Part shown: one piece after another, positions 44,797-57,044 of the stretch | Layout: the number at the start of each line of letters is the position of its first letter | How positions within the stretch are numbered: position 1 is the first letter of the stretch | Source: Otatea glauca | Lineage: Eukaryota; Streptophyta; Magnoliopsida; Poales; Poaceae | Length of the DNA: 64,000 nucleotides | Assembly: GCA_036346275.1 (NCBI GenBank) | Contig: CM070730.1 | Location: 43,880,918 to 43,944,917 of the forward strand | Direction of reading: 5' to 3' | Program-made: the position numbers and the translations under genes | Notes under the pieces: model-generated | What the model saw: the letters and a program-made list of their open reading frames with translations, nothing else | The model's database searches: none | Told to the model about the DNA's origin: nothing

Positions 44797-46439
44797 TGTC
44801 GGGACACGAATATGCAAATCCGGACCCTCTATGTATTCAGCACTAGTCCAGGATCACGCTAGTGCACACAGTCTCAACATAGATGAAATATCACAATCAT
44901 ACACAGCGGAATAATAAATAAAGACTTAATCTATTAATATAGAACTATTGAACGACCTTAAGGTCAAACTTACACTTGTGAGGCCTTGGTGGCTTCAACT
45001 CAAAATAAATAAACAACAATGAATGAAGATCGCCGATTTAATCCCATCAATATACCACAGCAATCGACAAGGTTCAACTCCTAGATAATCGCCTCCTCGT
45101 GGAACTTCTCCTCCTTCAAGTTGTGGTCTTCTCCTCAATCGATGATTTTGTGTGTTGTAAGGGGTGAGTACATAAAGCACTCAACAAGTCGTGCACAGAA
45201 TGCAATTCTAACATAGCTATATGCAAGGATTATTCCAAAGAAATGGCTAACATGGCTATTTTGCAAAAAGCAACATTTGTAAATTAATACAGTATATAAA
45301 TTGGAAAGACAGTAAAACAAATAATTGTATTAGATAGATTCAACATTTCTCAAGTAAAACAAGTTTCCAATCCTATGTCAAGTTCCAACCTTTCATGGCA
45401 ATCCTGCCATCCCATTCCAAGTTTTCATTTCAAAAGTCTAACCCTTAATCAGAATTCCCGAGCTTTGCTCAATACCGTGAGCACGGCTATTCGAATAGGT
45501 TTACACTCGCAGAGGTTATGCACTTTACCCACTGACGTGATATTCTCTTTGTGCCTCGCCATCAAGACACTTCCTTTGGTGTACCGCAGAGAATTCACGA
45601 CAAAGCCTTTCAGAACCTCTACCTTAATCAAAGAACCTCTCCGGTGTTGCCTTCGCTATCACTCCTCTCACGCAGATGCCACCAAGTATAAGATGTGCCA
45701 ACACCGCTGGATGGGTACCAAGCCGCAAAGACAGTACGCCTCGCACAGTACACTTCCGTACCGCCGCCCGAGGTATCGAGGAAAGATATCGTAACCCTAA
45801 TCAACTAGGTCTCATCCCATATCGCACATGTGGTCGCATGATTGACTCAGTCAAAGGCTTGCAAGGTTAAGTCCTTAAGATGATCGAGGCAAGACTTCCA
45901 CATACCCCGCCCATCGGGCCCACCTTGGCATTCTCGCCTTGCCACTTGCCCCAATCTAAATCATAACCACCCCGCTTGATTACCAAGCACCACGTGCCAT
46001 CAAGAATTTAACTCGCTATGTGACATCCTCTCGCCACCGCAACTCAATCTCATCGTGTGACCACACATGACACACAAGTTCATAACATCGCTCCATATTA
46101 CATTAGTCAAGATTATTTATCAAAGACTAAAGTACATGTGATGGCGTGGCATGACTAAGCAACTAATACGGTCTAACCATCCCATGTTGATTATTATTAC
46201 TAACCAACTATAATGAACCAATCTAGGTGACAATATATCATGGTATACAAATGGCAAGGTAGGGTATAGAGCAATTGGGTATAATAGATAAGTCCCAAAT
46301 TTAATTGAAGACATTTGTACATGTCAAATAATATGCAATAAAGTAAAACAATATAGCAGTTTTTGTAATCGAGGTTCAACATGATCAAAGCACAACTTGC
46401 CCGGCACTTGCTATAAACTCGCTCTTTACTCTTTTTAAT

Positions 46440-49400
46440 TGATCTTCGCTTCATCAACCTTTGGCTCTTCAATCGAATGCTTGACTTCCTCGCCCTTCGC
46501 CTACCGGGTAACTTCGAACGACACGCCTAACGACAAAGAAGCACAAATACAACAAAACTCAAAAGCAATTCAAATAAACTCCAATTTAATATTAGATTGG
46601 TACCGAACGGAAGGGATTGAATTTAGGAACTTAGATTTGATCAAGATCGGATGAAAGAGAACAAAGCTTTGTAAGATTTATCGAGAAGGTTACGATCGAT
46701 AATTAGGGAAAACGGAGTATATTCCAGGATAGCCTTCGAGATTAATTAACTCGATCGACAAATATTGACATATGGGCTCTTGATCTATAGATCGGGTCCA
46801 TAAAGATATGTTAGTTCATGATGAACTAAATCGATGTTTCAATGTTGACTTTTGTTGACTAAACAAATACACAAATGACAAAAGAAAGATAGACTAATAG
46901 AATAGATATGGCACCAGGATATGACATATGGCCAATGGTCAATCGACCAAGTCCACGAATGAATTCTGGGTTAATGGCAGATTAGATTTTTAGGGATAAG
47001 ATAAGGACGGATGGAATCGACATTCAGTGCGATCCGATCTGGGGTTCAGTCATACATCAAAGAAGAGACTTGACAATAATAGGGCGATGATGATATGTAG
47101 TAAGACAGTACAAATATCTTACTACGGTGGACGCAACGTGGAAAACCGCAATACCGGCAGCGCGGCTCACGATGAACTCAGTCCATCGAACCGATCTTAA
47201 GTTAGGTTTTGGTCCGGCTTTGCAGATGATAGAAAGATAAAGCCAAACTCACAAGAAATGGGGTTACTTCACAATAGGACGATAGAAAGGATAATGACAT
47301 CGCGCTACGCTCTTGCTGGAATGCGCATATGCGATGATAGCGGCGAGAGCAAAGCGTTAACGGCGAACGTTAACGAAGAAACGCGTTAGCGCGAACGTTA
47401 ACGGCGGAACGTTAACGGCGGAGGTTAACGACGGACGTTAACGGCGGACGTTAACGACGAATTGGACCAAGGGTTAAGTCCGGTTTGAGCGAAACGATTC
47501 AAGGATGAATACACTTGGCATAGGGTAGGATGGTAGGGTTGGCTCGCGATTAAAGGTTTCCAAAGATGGCGAACGAAATGCGCACCGACACGGCGACTAG
47601 GCCAAAAGACGCCGGATAGATTCTAGAATATGGTTTTGACGGCAACCGGGGATCAATGAACTTCAACGGTGGGCAAAACAGGGGATAATGATTTTCTGGA
47701 CACAATGACATGGGCACGACAAACCAAAATGGTTGGCGGCACAAGACGACGCGCGGCGGTGGCAAAAAGGCAACGGTAACGAACAGCAGAGGGGAAGTGA
47801 GCACCACGTAGAACGCGGCGACACGAACTCAACGGTATATCCGGATTTGGAAGCAACCCAACGGACAGATCACAAACTGCCGATGAACGGTTGCTAAAGC
47901 TAATAGATCAAACGGTCATAACTATTAAGATAATAGATGAAACCTAACCAAATTTTACAGAGAGCTATCTGGGATCATTTGGCACGATATGACGTGAACG
48001 GATCTGAGTTTTACCTTCTGGATCAACAGGGAACGCGCGACGAAGTTTTTCGCACGACGACGCGATCCGATCGGGAAGATTGAATTTTCTGCCGCAATCC
48101 CGTGCACAAAACCTTGAGTTAGGGTGAGCACCGTGTAGAGGACATCAAGAGGAGTCTACAGAAAAAATTGTACGGTCAAACTCGCAAAAACAAAGGAGAA
48201 CGGATGACGGCAAGATTCGAGATTGGAACGGCCATAACTTTTGATTTCCTAGATGAAACTGTACCAAATTTGGTGGAGAGATATATCTGACCATATGGCA
48301 CGAGATGACGTGAGAGGATTTCACAAAAACTCACTGGTATAACAGGGAACGCGATGCCAAGATCGGCCGGCGATGGCGGTGCACCGGAAAAGCTCGTCGA
48401 CGTTGTAGGAGAAAAAGGGTCGTCGGCAGAGTTCTGTTTGTAATTTTCCAAAACTGTTTCACAGATGTGTTGCAACCTTCATGGGGGTGCTCCACAAAAA
48501 ATTTGAGGATGAACGGAGTTCGGGAGCGCCCTGTAGAGCTCACCAAGTTCTCAATGAGTTAGGGAAAAGGCTTGCCGAGGATCTCCGCTATGATTCTGAT
48601 GCTGATCATTTAGTATGATGTGGGAATGAGGAGAGGCGTCTAGGTTTCAATTTTCAGCTACAAAGGAGCAATGGATCAACGGAAAAGCTCACGGAGTTGG
48701 GAGAGAAATCGCTGGTCGGAGGTGCTCCGTAGGCATTTGCAAAATCTGATTTTACTGGATGTAGAGGACAGCAAGAGGAAGCTCTGGTAAAAATTTCAGA
48801 TCAAAATAAGATCGGGAGTGACCAGGAGAGCTCGCCAAGTTATGCCTGAAAATCTGCCGAATTATCAGAGCATTATCGATTATTTAATCAATTATTAAGT
48901 ATCACCAAGAAAATCGAAATAAATAACAAACAACCGTTTAAAAATCAGACAAAAATCTGGAACGTGACCCACAGCCTTAGTAACACAAATAAAATATTAT
49001 TACATAAAATAATAAGTTTATTCGTGTACAGTAAATACTTTTATATTGTTTTTAATATCTTTTTAATTTGGAAAATATTAAAACAACCCAAAAATTCTCG
49101 GAAAATTCAGGGAGTTTAATTAGGACATTTTGAGATCAAATAAAATATTTTGATACCACCAAATATTTTATTTTTATACCCACATATATTTTTATTTTGT
49201 TAAACTTTCGAAAAGGCTTTAGAAAATATATAATTTGACAAATATAGAAAATTTCACAGAAATTCCCTTAGGTCTATTTATATTAAATAAGATAGTTTTA
49301 GCAAAACCAAATCTTTTATTTTGTCTCCAAACTATATTTTAATTGATGAGACTTTTGGAAAGATTTTGAAATCAGGATTTTAACAAATAATGGGAAAATT

Positions 49401-49620
49401 CACCGAAGTTCCTTGTGATATATTTTTTTAAAACAATTAATTCCAACTTAAATAGGGTTTTTTTAGGAAATAGTTTTAAGTTTTTCTAAAAATAGGCAAA
49501 AGTCTTTTTCTTTTGAACTCTAGAGAAATCCAGAAAATAAAGAGGAGACAAATAAACTTGAACAACCGATAAAAATAATAATTTAATTTTTTTATCCTAT
49601 TTTTGAAATGAAAATTTGGG
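46440..49620. other. Distinct 5' half of the 4.8-kb LTR, non-coding
   Basis: No persuasive ORF on either strand. Two diverged copies of a unit of about 330 bases appear at 47870-48010 and 48215-48370, sharing the pattern 'AACGGtCATAACT... TAGATGAAAC... GGCACGAtATGACGTGA... CAGGGAACGCG'. A possible third, weaker copy follows to about 48850. Confidence 0.5.
47351..47462. repeat. Minisatellite with a 12-13 base unit
   Basis: About eight imperfect tandem units of the form ACGTTAACGGCGG. The core GTTAAC is itself a palindrome, so the array can fold in many registers. Confidence 0.85.
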
Positions 49621-49628
49621 ATGTTACA

Positions 49629-49645
49629 AACCTCCCCCCCTTAAT
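49629..49645 (-). other. Polypurine tract of element 4
   Basis: The minus strand reads ATTAAGGGGGGGAGGTT immediately before the LTR start at 49628, like the tracts of elements 1-3 with two extra G. Confidence 0.75.
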
Positions 49646-50151
49646 AGAATCTCGTCCCCGAGATTTAGGCTGGCTATAGAATTGGTTCTGGGAGACTCGA
49701 CCTTCGAAGCTTTCTGCACTTGCAGACAACTTCACATGATGGCGAAAGCAACTTGCTATTCTGCGGTCTTGGTCGAAGATTGAACATCATTTCTATTGAG
49801 TTGGTTCTGAGAATGACTCTTGATCCGAGGAACTCAAGTCGATTGATAATTGCTTCTCTGCAATTCAACGTCTTGAACGATTCCTTGATCCTTGCAAATT
49901 CACTACCAATGACCTTCGGAGTAAGGGACATTAACCGAAATGAATCTGGCAACTCTTAACATCATGACTGAGTCATGGAATTTCAAGATTCAATTAGTTT
50001 TATCTTATTGACTTGTCAAAAGCATGGATAAAAATACCACTCTGTTGATCTGTTGGTCTGATACTATCTTTGTCGGTTTGGTTCTCAAGTAGCGACTGGA
50101 AATTCTAAATCTGCTAGATATTCTTTCCATAACGAATTAATGCTTCAATTA
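49646..50151 (-). other. 3' internal region of element 4
   Basis: A 92-codon minus-strand frame at 49952-49674 (ending SSLPEPIL) has no family I recognise. The usual chromodomain-like end of pol is absent here. The region continues at 63010 after removal of element 3. Confidence 0.4.
50147..50151. repeat. Target site duplication of element 3, left copy (AATTA)
   Basis: AATTA lies before the LTR end at 50152 and is repeated at 63010-63014. Confidence 0.88.
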
Positions 50152-53100
50152 TGTCGGGACCCGAACCCGCAAATCCGGACCCTCTGTGTATTCTGTGCCA
50201 GTCTAGGATCACGCTAGCACACACAGTCATACAGGGTTGCACATCACAGACATTCACGAAGATATAAGAATAAATAGTGCAAACATGTATATAAACCGAG
50301 TTGTACGACCTTATGGTCTCCTTACAGATAGGTCAGCCACACAGGGCTTACATTATTCAAAGTAAAGAAATAGCAGTGGAACATAAAAAAAGGTCGTGGA
50401 AGCCTTCATCTTGCCACAGGCAACCGACTGGGCTTGCCCCATAGTTCATCGTGTCCTCGATGTACTCCTCCTCCCAAACTGGTGTAGTCTCCTCCACTGA
50501 TGTTGGGGTTGAAAGCAAGGTGGGGTGAGTACACAAGGCACTCAACAAGTAATGCATGCATGCAAAGACTATTACTATATGCGATCTTGTTTCAAAGGAT
50601 TGGCTTAAATGGTTCTTTTGCATCAAGCAGCATTTTTAACCAATATCTTAGTTAGATTAAAGCAAAGAGAACAGCTTATATGTAATAATAATTTCAAATG
50701 GTTTTTCCATGAGGTTTCCTACACACACCTTTAATAGTTCATTTTTAACACTTGGCACACACCACCCTTCCATGTTTTGTTTATGAAAATCTACCCTTGA
50801 TCAGAATCCCGAGCAATGCTCAATTCCGTGAGCACGGCTATTCGAATAGTTTTGACACTCTGCAGAGGTTGTACACTTTACCCACAAGATACTGACCGCC
50901 ACCACACAGTGATTGTCCGCAACAAAGCTTTTAGAACCTCTACCTTAACCAAAGAACCTCTCGGTATTGCCTTCACTATCACTTCCTCACACAGAGCCAA
51001 GTATAGTTCCGGCCAATCACCGCTGGATGGGCACCAAGCCGTAGCACAGTACGCTCCCCATACAGAGATACACCCCTGTACTTGTCACCCCGAGGTATCG
51101 AGGAAAGATATCGTAACCCTAGTCAACTAGGTCTGTGCCATATCGTATATGTGGTTGTACGGTGACTCGATCAAAGGCTTGCAAGGTGAAGTCCTTAACT
51201 GACCAAGGCAAGGCTTCCAACACTCAACAGTGGCACACAGCCCAATGTGGCACACAGACTCACATCACTCATCAACCCACTGCCACACAGGCCCACCAGG
51301 CACACAGCCTCTTGCCACTTGCCCCAGTCTAAAACATTTCCCACCCCATTGATTATTGTGCAACACATGCCAGCAATAACTCAACATCAATATGGAACCA
51401 CACAGGTCACCATACTTCCATATCATCATGTGGCATCATCACACCACTTTCAAAATACATTCAATATTCCATTAGTCAATTTTGTAGCATTTCTCCAAAG
51501 ATCATTCATGACTCATTTGCAAGGCTAAGCATCTACTCACGGCCTAGCCTCCCGTGTTGGCACAATATTAACATCCAACTAATATAATCAAACTTAGGGT
51601 GACAATGATTTAGGCATACAAGTAATAATTCAAGGTGGCATAACAAAATGGGTTGATTAACTACATTATCCCAAATTAATTTAAATTCATTTTAAATAAT
51701 TAGCATGCATAGTTTCAAAGCATAAATTACATTTTAAAATCTGGGATCAAAATGATCAAAGCATCACTTGCCTTCAAAGAGTTGCTGGTCGTGTTCAAGC
51801 TTGGTCTTGAGCGACGAATTCTTCCTCGAAACTTTCCGACAAATTTGCGCTCACGCTGTACAAACAAAAAGATACAATAAATAGCTAATACAGAAGACTA
51901 GATGACCTCAAAATTCAAATAAAATTCACCATTAAATAGCTCATAATTTTATGAATTTTTAGAAATTTGAATCACCCAAATCCGAGTTAAAATGCAAAAG
52001 TTATAGTCATTTGAAGTTTGAATAAAATCAAAATACGTAAATTAAGAAAATACGATTTTTCTGAATTATTTTTATACTCGAAATTCGCATAAATGACGTC
52101 CAGATCGCGTCATGATGACGCCAGCACAGAAATTAATTTCGTGGAAATATTTTATATATAAAATATTTATGACGCCATTGTCGACGTCAAGACGACACGC
52201 GGCGACCTCTAGTGCCGCCACGCTGTTTTGGCTCATGGGTCGGGTCCACGGTTCGCTCGTCCACCGTGGATCGGCAAGACTGTGCTCGTGCACCGGTGAC
52301 GCAAGCCGTGGCGTCGGCGACGATCGCGCAGCCAATCCCGACGCGACACGCCGCAAGATCCGCATCGCCGCTCATCCAACGGCCGGATCTCACCCCTCGC
52401 TGCTCGGGCGACGCCGCACTCCACGCCCACGCGCCGCACATCCAACGGCGCGCCAGATCCAACGGCCAAGACCGCGCCGCCATCGCGACGTCTCGGTTCA
52501 TGCGACGACACGAGGCGCAATCGCGACGCAGACGCCGAAATCGACGGTGGATCGGTCTCCGCCTACCAAAATGCCCACGCGCCAACACGTGATTTGGCGA
52601 GGGTACGGTGCCATCTCCGCCGCACGCTCAAATCGAACGGCGCGGATCCTTAGTGCAAAACCAGATCCAATCTCTACCGCTTAGATCTAATCTAACGCCT
52701 ACGGTACCGAGCGGTTTATCGCTTCATGCCGCGACGTGGCTCAATCCTACGATCCACTAACGATCCAACGGCTAAGACAAAACATATCGCGTAAACTAGA
52801 TCTAATCCAAGCCGCATACATCAAGATCCAACGCCACGATTCAATCTAAACATCTACAGAGATGGAGGCTACGCGACTCACCGTAACCGAATGATGCAAA
52901 TCGGACGGTTGGCGCGGTTCGACGAGGTTGACGGCGCGAAGAAGCGAAGGTTGCCGAGCGGGAAGATGACCTCGGCGACGGCGCCGCGGGCTTCTCCGCG
53001 AGAAGAAGTGGTCCACTCGATGCGCCTTGCTTCGTGAACTCGAACGGGTCTGAGCACGCGAAAGCGACGGACGGCGACGAGAGGAAGCAAAAACAACGGC

Positions 53101-53756
53101 GCACAAAGACGCAACTACGGCGAGCTCGCCAGCGCTAGAGAGGGTCTCGGCGTGCGTGCGAGGAGTCAAAAGACGCAGCGAAGGAGCTCACGACGCGCTA
53201 CTCGGCACTTAAAGGGGCCTCGACGCGCGCGCTACAAAGCGGCGAACGAGCGGAAATGGTCGGCGCATTAGCTCCGTGATCTCGCGAAGACGACCGACGT
53301 GGCGCAATCCCGCGCGTCCGTGCGGCGACGATCCGAAGGCTCACGCGTGCGGGCGACGTGGCACACTCACAGGCGTTCGATCCGGATCGGACGGCTTGGC
53401 TGGGCGGCGCTAGGGTTTCGGCGCGGTTGGGCCGACGACACGCATGAAGAATGGGCTCGCCCATTCATCGCTCATGTGATTTTTAAAACATTTCACATTT
53501 AAAATAATTCTAGAAATTCAATTAAATCATTTGGAGCTTTTAAAATAGCAGAAAAATTCCAGAAATTACTTTGAGATGTTTGGAACTCCATTAAAATATT
53601 TGCAATAAAACTTTGCAAAACTTTTCCATTATTTAATTGTTTTCAATAAAAGTTCTATTTGAATAAATCCAAATTAACTTAAATAAATTCCCAAAATTCA
53701 CAAGAAAAATCAAAAATACTTCAAAATTCAAATTAGAGCAAAAATTAGGTGTTACA
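50152..53756 (-). repeat. 3' LTR of element 3
   Basis: 3605 bases, starting TGTAACACC at 53756 on the minus strand. Exon A lies at 51849-51772 (78 nt, with lost bases) and exon B at about 50496-50442, where the stop reads TAT because of one extra base. Most of the AT-rich part is identical to the 5' LTR. Confidence 0.92.
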
Positions 53757-53768
53757 AACCTCCCCTTA
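53757..53768 (-). other. Polypurine tract of element 3
   Basis: The minus strand reads TAAGGGGAGGTT directly before the LTR start. Confidence 0.82.
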
Positions 53769-53779
53769 ATGTAATCTCG

Positions 53780-54555
53780 CCCCGAGATTCGTGGTCGTCT
53801 ACGTAAATAGGTTAGGAAACTCCTTCTTCAGTCTTCTTCGCTCCCACGTGGCTTCACTTTCCGAATGGTTACTCCATTGAATTCTCGCAGAACGTGTTGA
53901 CTTGTTCCTTGTCTCTCCGCCCATTACGCCCGTAATCTTCATCTGATGTTCTTTGTAAGTCGATCTTCCTGCAGATCAATTGCCTCCAAAGGTGTTTGCT
54001 CCTCCGCATCAAGACACTTCTTGATTGTGATACATGAAATACATCATGCACTCCGCCAAAGACTGTGGTAACTCCAATCGATAAGCAACTTCACCTCTGC
54101 GGCTCAAGATCTTGAATGGTCCGACGATCTGGTGCGAAGTTTCCTTTGCATGGAACCTCCGACTCCTTTGAGAGGTGTGACTCTAAGGTACACAAAATCT
54201 TCTGTTCAAAGCTCGGTTCCTGCGACGGTTGTCAAGATAACTCTTCTCGCCTTGATTGTGCAATCTTCAATCTTTCCCCGATCGTATGACCGTTCTTCCG
54301 CTTCGTGAAGAATGTCCGTCCAAAGACGTGTCGTCACCTGTCTCATTCCAATTCAATGGTGTTCGACAGATCGACCATACAAAGCTTCAAATGGAGACAT
54401 CCGTAAACTTGCTTGATAATCGTTGTTGTAACTAAACTCAAGATAAGGCAAACACTTGTCCCATGAGTTGGAATATGCTAAGGCACATGCCCTCAACATA
54501 TCCTCTAATATCTGGTTAACCTCTCCGCTTGACCATCCGTCATGCGGATGGTAGG
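53780..54555 (-). pseudogene. Integrase C terminus and tail of element 3, frameshifted
   Basis: Pieces of the end of Pol are read over several frames: the GVRRFHAKE-like block near 54150, a MHDVFHVSQ block at about 54051, and the tail near 53870-53960. The chromodomain-like end cannot be read in one frame. Confidence 0.7.
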
Positions 54556-55347
54556 TCAGATCAAGTTCAAACGAGTCCCCATTGCCTCATGTAGCTTACC
54601 CCAAAATCTGGAGGTAAATTGGGTAACTCTGTCCGATACTATCTTCTTCGGTACTCCGTGCAAGCAGACGATCCATGCCATATAAAGTTCTGCTAGCCGG
54701 TCTCCGGAATAAGTGGTCTTCACCGGTATGAAATGTGCCACTTTGGTTAGGCGATCCACTATGACCCATATGGAATCATATCCACTTTGCGTTCTGGGTA
54801 ATCCGGTTATGAAATCCATACCAATTTCTTCCCATTTCCATTCAGGTATCTTTAAGGGTTGCAATAGCCCTGCTGGTCTTTGGTGCATAGCTTTGACTCT
54901 TTGGCATATGTCACATAATGCAACATATTCGGCGACTTCTCGTTTCATGCTTGGCCACCAAAATCTTTCCTTTAAATCTTGATACATTTTCGCACTTCCT
55001 GGAAGAATTGAGTATCTGGAGTCATGAGCCTCCTCTAGAATTAACTGCTTCAACTCCTTTTTGTTCGGTACACAAATGCGCCCTTTAAACCACATAGTAC
55101 CTTGTTCATCTAGTTTGAAATCTTTTGCTTTGCCTTCATCCATTTTGCCCTTAATCCTTTTGATCTTATCATCATCTTTCCGCCTTCCTTGATCCGATCT
55201 TCCGGTAGGCCTTACTTCCAAAGTTGCTAGGAATCCTTCCGTACCATTTCCGATTCTAATTTCGAAATCCTTACACAATTCCACCTGACTTGTTTCCATC
55301 AAAGATATTAACACCGTGGTTCTTTCTCGCTCAAGGCGCCTCGCCAC
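54556..55347 (-). pseudogene. Integrase of element 3, largest open frame
   Basis: A 263-codon open frame. It contains the linker (FLATLEVRPTG), the HHCC zinc-binding region (HDSRYSILPGSAKMYQ, FWWPSMKREVAEYVALCDICQRVK; in the HxxxxH part the second His reads Leu), the first catalytic Asp in EEIGMDFITGLPRTQ, GYDSIWVIVDRLTKVAHFIPV, and the second block SDRVTQFTSRFWGKLHEAMG. The second Asp motif is usually DRGTQF; here the Gly is Val. The frame ends before the catalytic Glu. Confidence 0.88.
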
Positions 55348-55760
55348 TACGCTGGCTTTACCAGATGGTAGTGAATTCTATATTATAATCCTTGATTAAC
55401 TCTAACCATCTTCTTTGCCTCATATTTAGGTCACTTATGAAGATATACTTAAGACTTTTATGATCTCAGATACACTTCACATCTATTTCCGATGAGATGA
55501 TGACGCCATATCTTTAGTACATGCACTACGGCAGCTAATTCAAAATCATGAGTCGGATAGTTCTCCTCATGTGGTCTCAATTGCCTCGATGCATAGGCAA
55601 TTACCTTCCTATTTTGCATTAACACGCATCCCAATCCCCGACGCGATGCATCACAAAAGATGTCAAAGTCTTGATGAACGCTGTAAAACTAGTACAAAGC
55701 CGATGTTAATCTTTCTTCAACTCCCAAAACTCTTCCCACACTCAGTGTCCATAGGAATTT
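55348..55760 (-). pseudogene. RNase H of element 3, frameshifted
   Basis: On the minus strand the blocks FCDASRRGLGCVLMQNRKVIAYASRQLR (read in pieces at 55580-55670), DFELAAVVHALKIW (about 55510-55550) and SLKYIFISDLNMRQRRWLE (about 55390-55450) can be recognised in different frames. Confidence 0.8.
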
Positions 55761-56640
55761 CCTTTCCTTTTCAACAATTGCGTAAGAGGTCTCGCAATCG
55801 TAGAGAATCCTTCGATGAATCGACGGTAATACCCGCCATTCCAAGGAAACTACGGATTTGGGTTACCGACTTGGGTTGCTCCCAATGCGTAACCGCTCCA
55901 CTTTCTTTGGATCTACCGCAACTCCTGCCGCAGTCATTATGTGACCAAGAAATTCAACCTTATTCTTCCAGAAATCACATTTGCTAAATTTTGCAAACAA
56001 CTGTTGCTCTCTCAACTTTTCAAGGACTAGCCTCAAATGCTCGGCGTGCTCTTCTCTCGCCTTGGAATAGATAAGGATATCATCTATGAATACGACGCTA
56101 ACTTGTCCAAGTATTCCATAAAACCTTATTCATTAAGTTCATAAAATATTTGGTGCATTTGTCAAACCAAAGGACATCATCAAACTCGTAGTGTCCATAT
56201 CTTGACGAAAATGCAGTCTTCGGAATATCCTCTGATCGGATCTTCAATTGATGGTATCCTGATCGGAGATCAATTTTGGAGAAGACTCCTGCTCCTCTTA
56301 ACTGGTCAAACAAATCATCGATCCCGGTAGAGGATACTTATTCTTTATCGTCACATCATTGAGTGCACGATAGTCTATACACATCCTAAAACTCCCGTCC
56401 TTCTTCTTGATGAATAAGACAGGTGCTCCCCATGGCGATGAACTAGGTCTTATAAATCCCTTTTCCAGCAGCTCTTCAATTTGTTTCTTCATTTCCACCA
56501 ATTCCTCTGTGGACATCCTGTAAGGTCTCTTAGCTATGGGAGCTGTCCCTGGAACCAGCTCTATCACGAACTCGATATCTCTATCCGCGGCATTCTGTAA
56601 ATCTTCCGGAAAACGTCCGATATTCATTGACTATGGGCAC
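55761..56640 (-). pseudogene. Reverse transcriptase of element 3
   Basis: 56627-56298 is open (DIEFVIELVPGTAPIAKRPYR, EELLEKGFIRPSSSPWGAPVLF, KDGSFRMCIDYRALNDVTIKNKYPL). 56313-56098 follows in another frame (FSKIDLRSGYHQLKIRSEDIPKTAFSSRYGHYEF). The active-site region is near 56080-56100 and GMAGITVDSSKD-type sequence near 55830. RSGYHQL is intact here but broken in elements 1 and 2. Confidence 0.88.
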
Positions 56641-56645
56641 TTCCT

Positions 56646-57000
56646 CTAAGTCGACGCCTTCATGTCGTTGACCATCAATTGTCCATCCCGCACTGATTTT
56701 GCTTCAAACTCAATCATCTTTCCATCCAGGCTCTCGACCGATATGACTCTTTTTCCGCAGTCCAGCACTGCCTTGTGTTTGTTTAACCAATCCATTCCCA
56801 GGATAACATCCAAGGTTTGGGTATTAAGGATGATTAAGTTCGCTAGGAACTCAACCCCATTAATTATTAGCCTTACCCCAGAACATCCTACTTTAGATCG
56901 GAGTTCTGATCCAGGGGATTGGACTATGAGCACACATTTAAGATTCACTATTTCCATATCATTTTGAACAGCAAAATCTCGGAAATAAAAGAATGTGAAG
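56646..57000 (-). pseudogene. Aspartic protease of element 3
   Basis: 56957-56646 is open: NLKCVLIVQSPGSELRS, VGCSGVRLIINGVEFLANLIIL, LDVILGMDWLNKHKAVLDCGK. The active site just upstream (about 56985) reads GATTAGAGCT on the minus strand, again damaged at the CAGG of the Asp-Ser-Gly-Ala codons. Confidence 0.8.
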
Positions 57001-57044
57001 CTCTAATCAAATAAAACGAAGAGTGGTATCGAGTTTACTAGAAC

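Larger units (their letters stand above)
44797..49628 (-). repeat. 4.8-kb LTR of element 4 (minus strand)
   Basis: On the minus strand it starts TGTAACATCCC at 49628, next to a purine tract, and ends with CCCGACA at 44797. The part 44797 to about 46440 is homologous to the 3' halves of the other Tekay-like LTRs and includes a 53-nt exon B-like piece (45133-45081) and a GC donor near 46402. The part 46440-49600 is unlike the others and holds a minisatellite and diverged internal duplications. At 4832 bases it is one of the longest LTRs I would expect. Confidence 0.8.

Noticed and set aside
52112..52684. 190-codon ORF in the element 3 LTR (and similar ones at 61368-62537)
   Set aside because: The ORF is not preserved between the two LTRs, overlaps opposite-strand frames, and is Arg/Ala rich; judged to be chance in GC-rich DNA.
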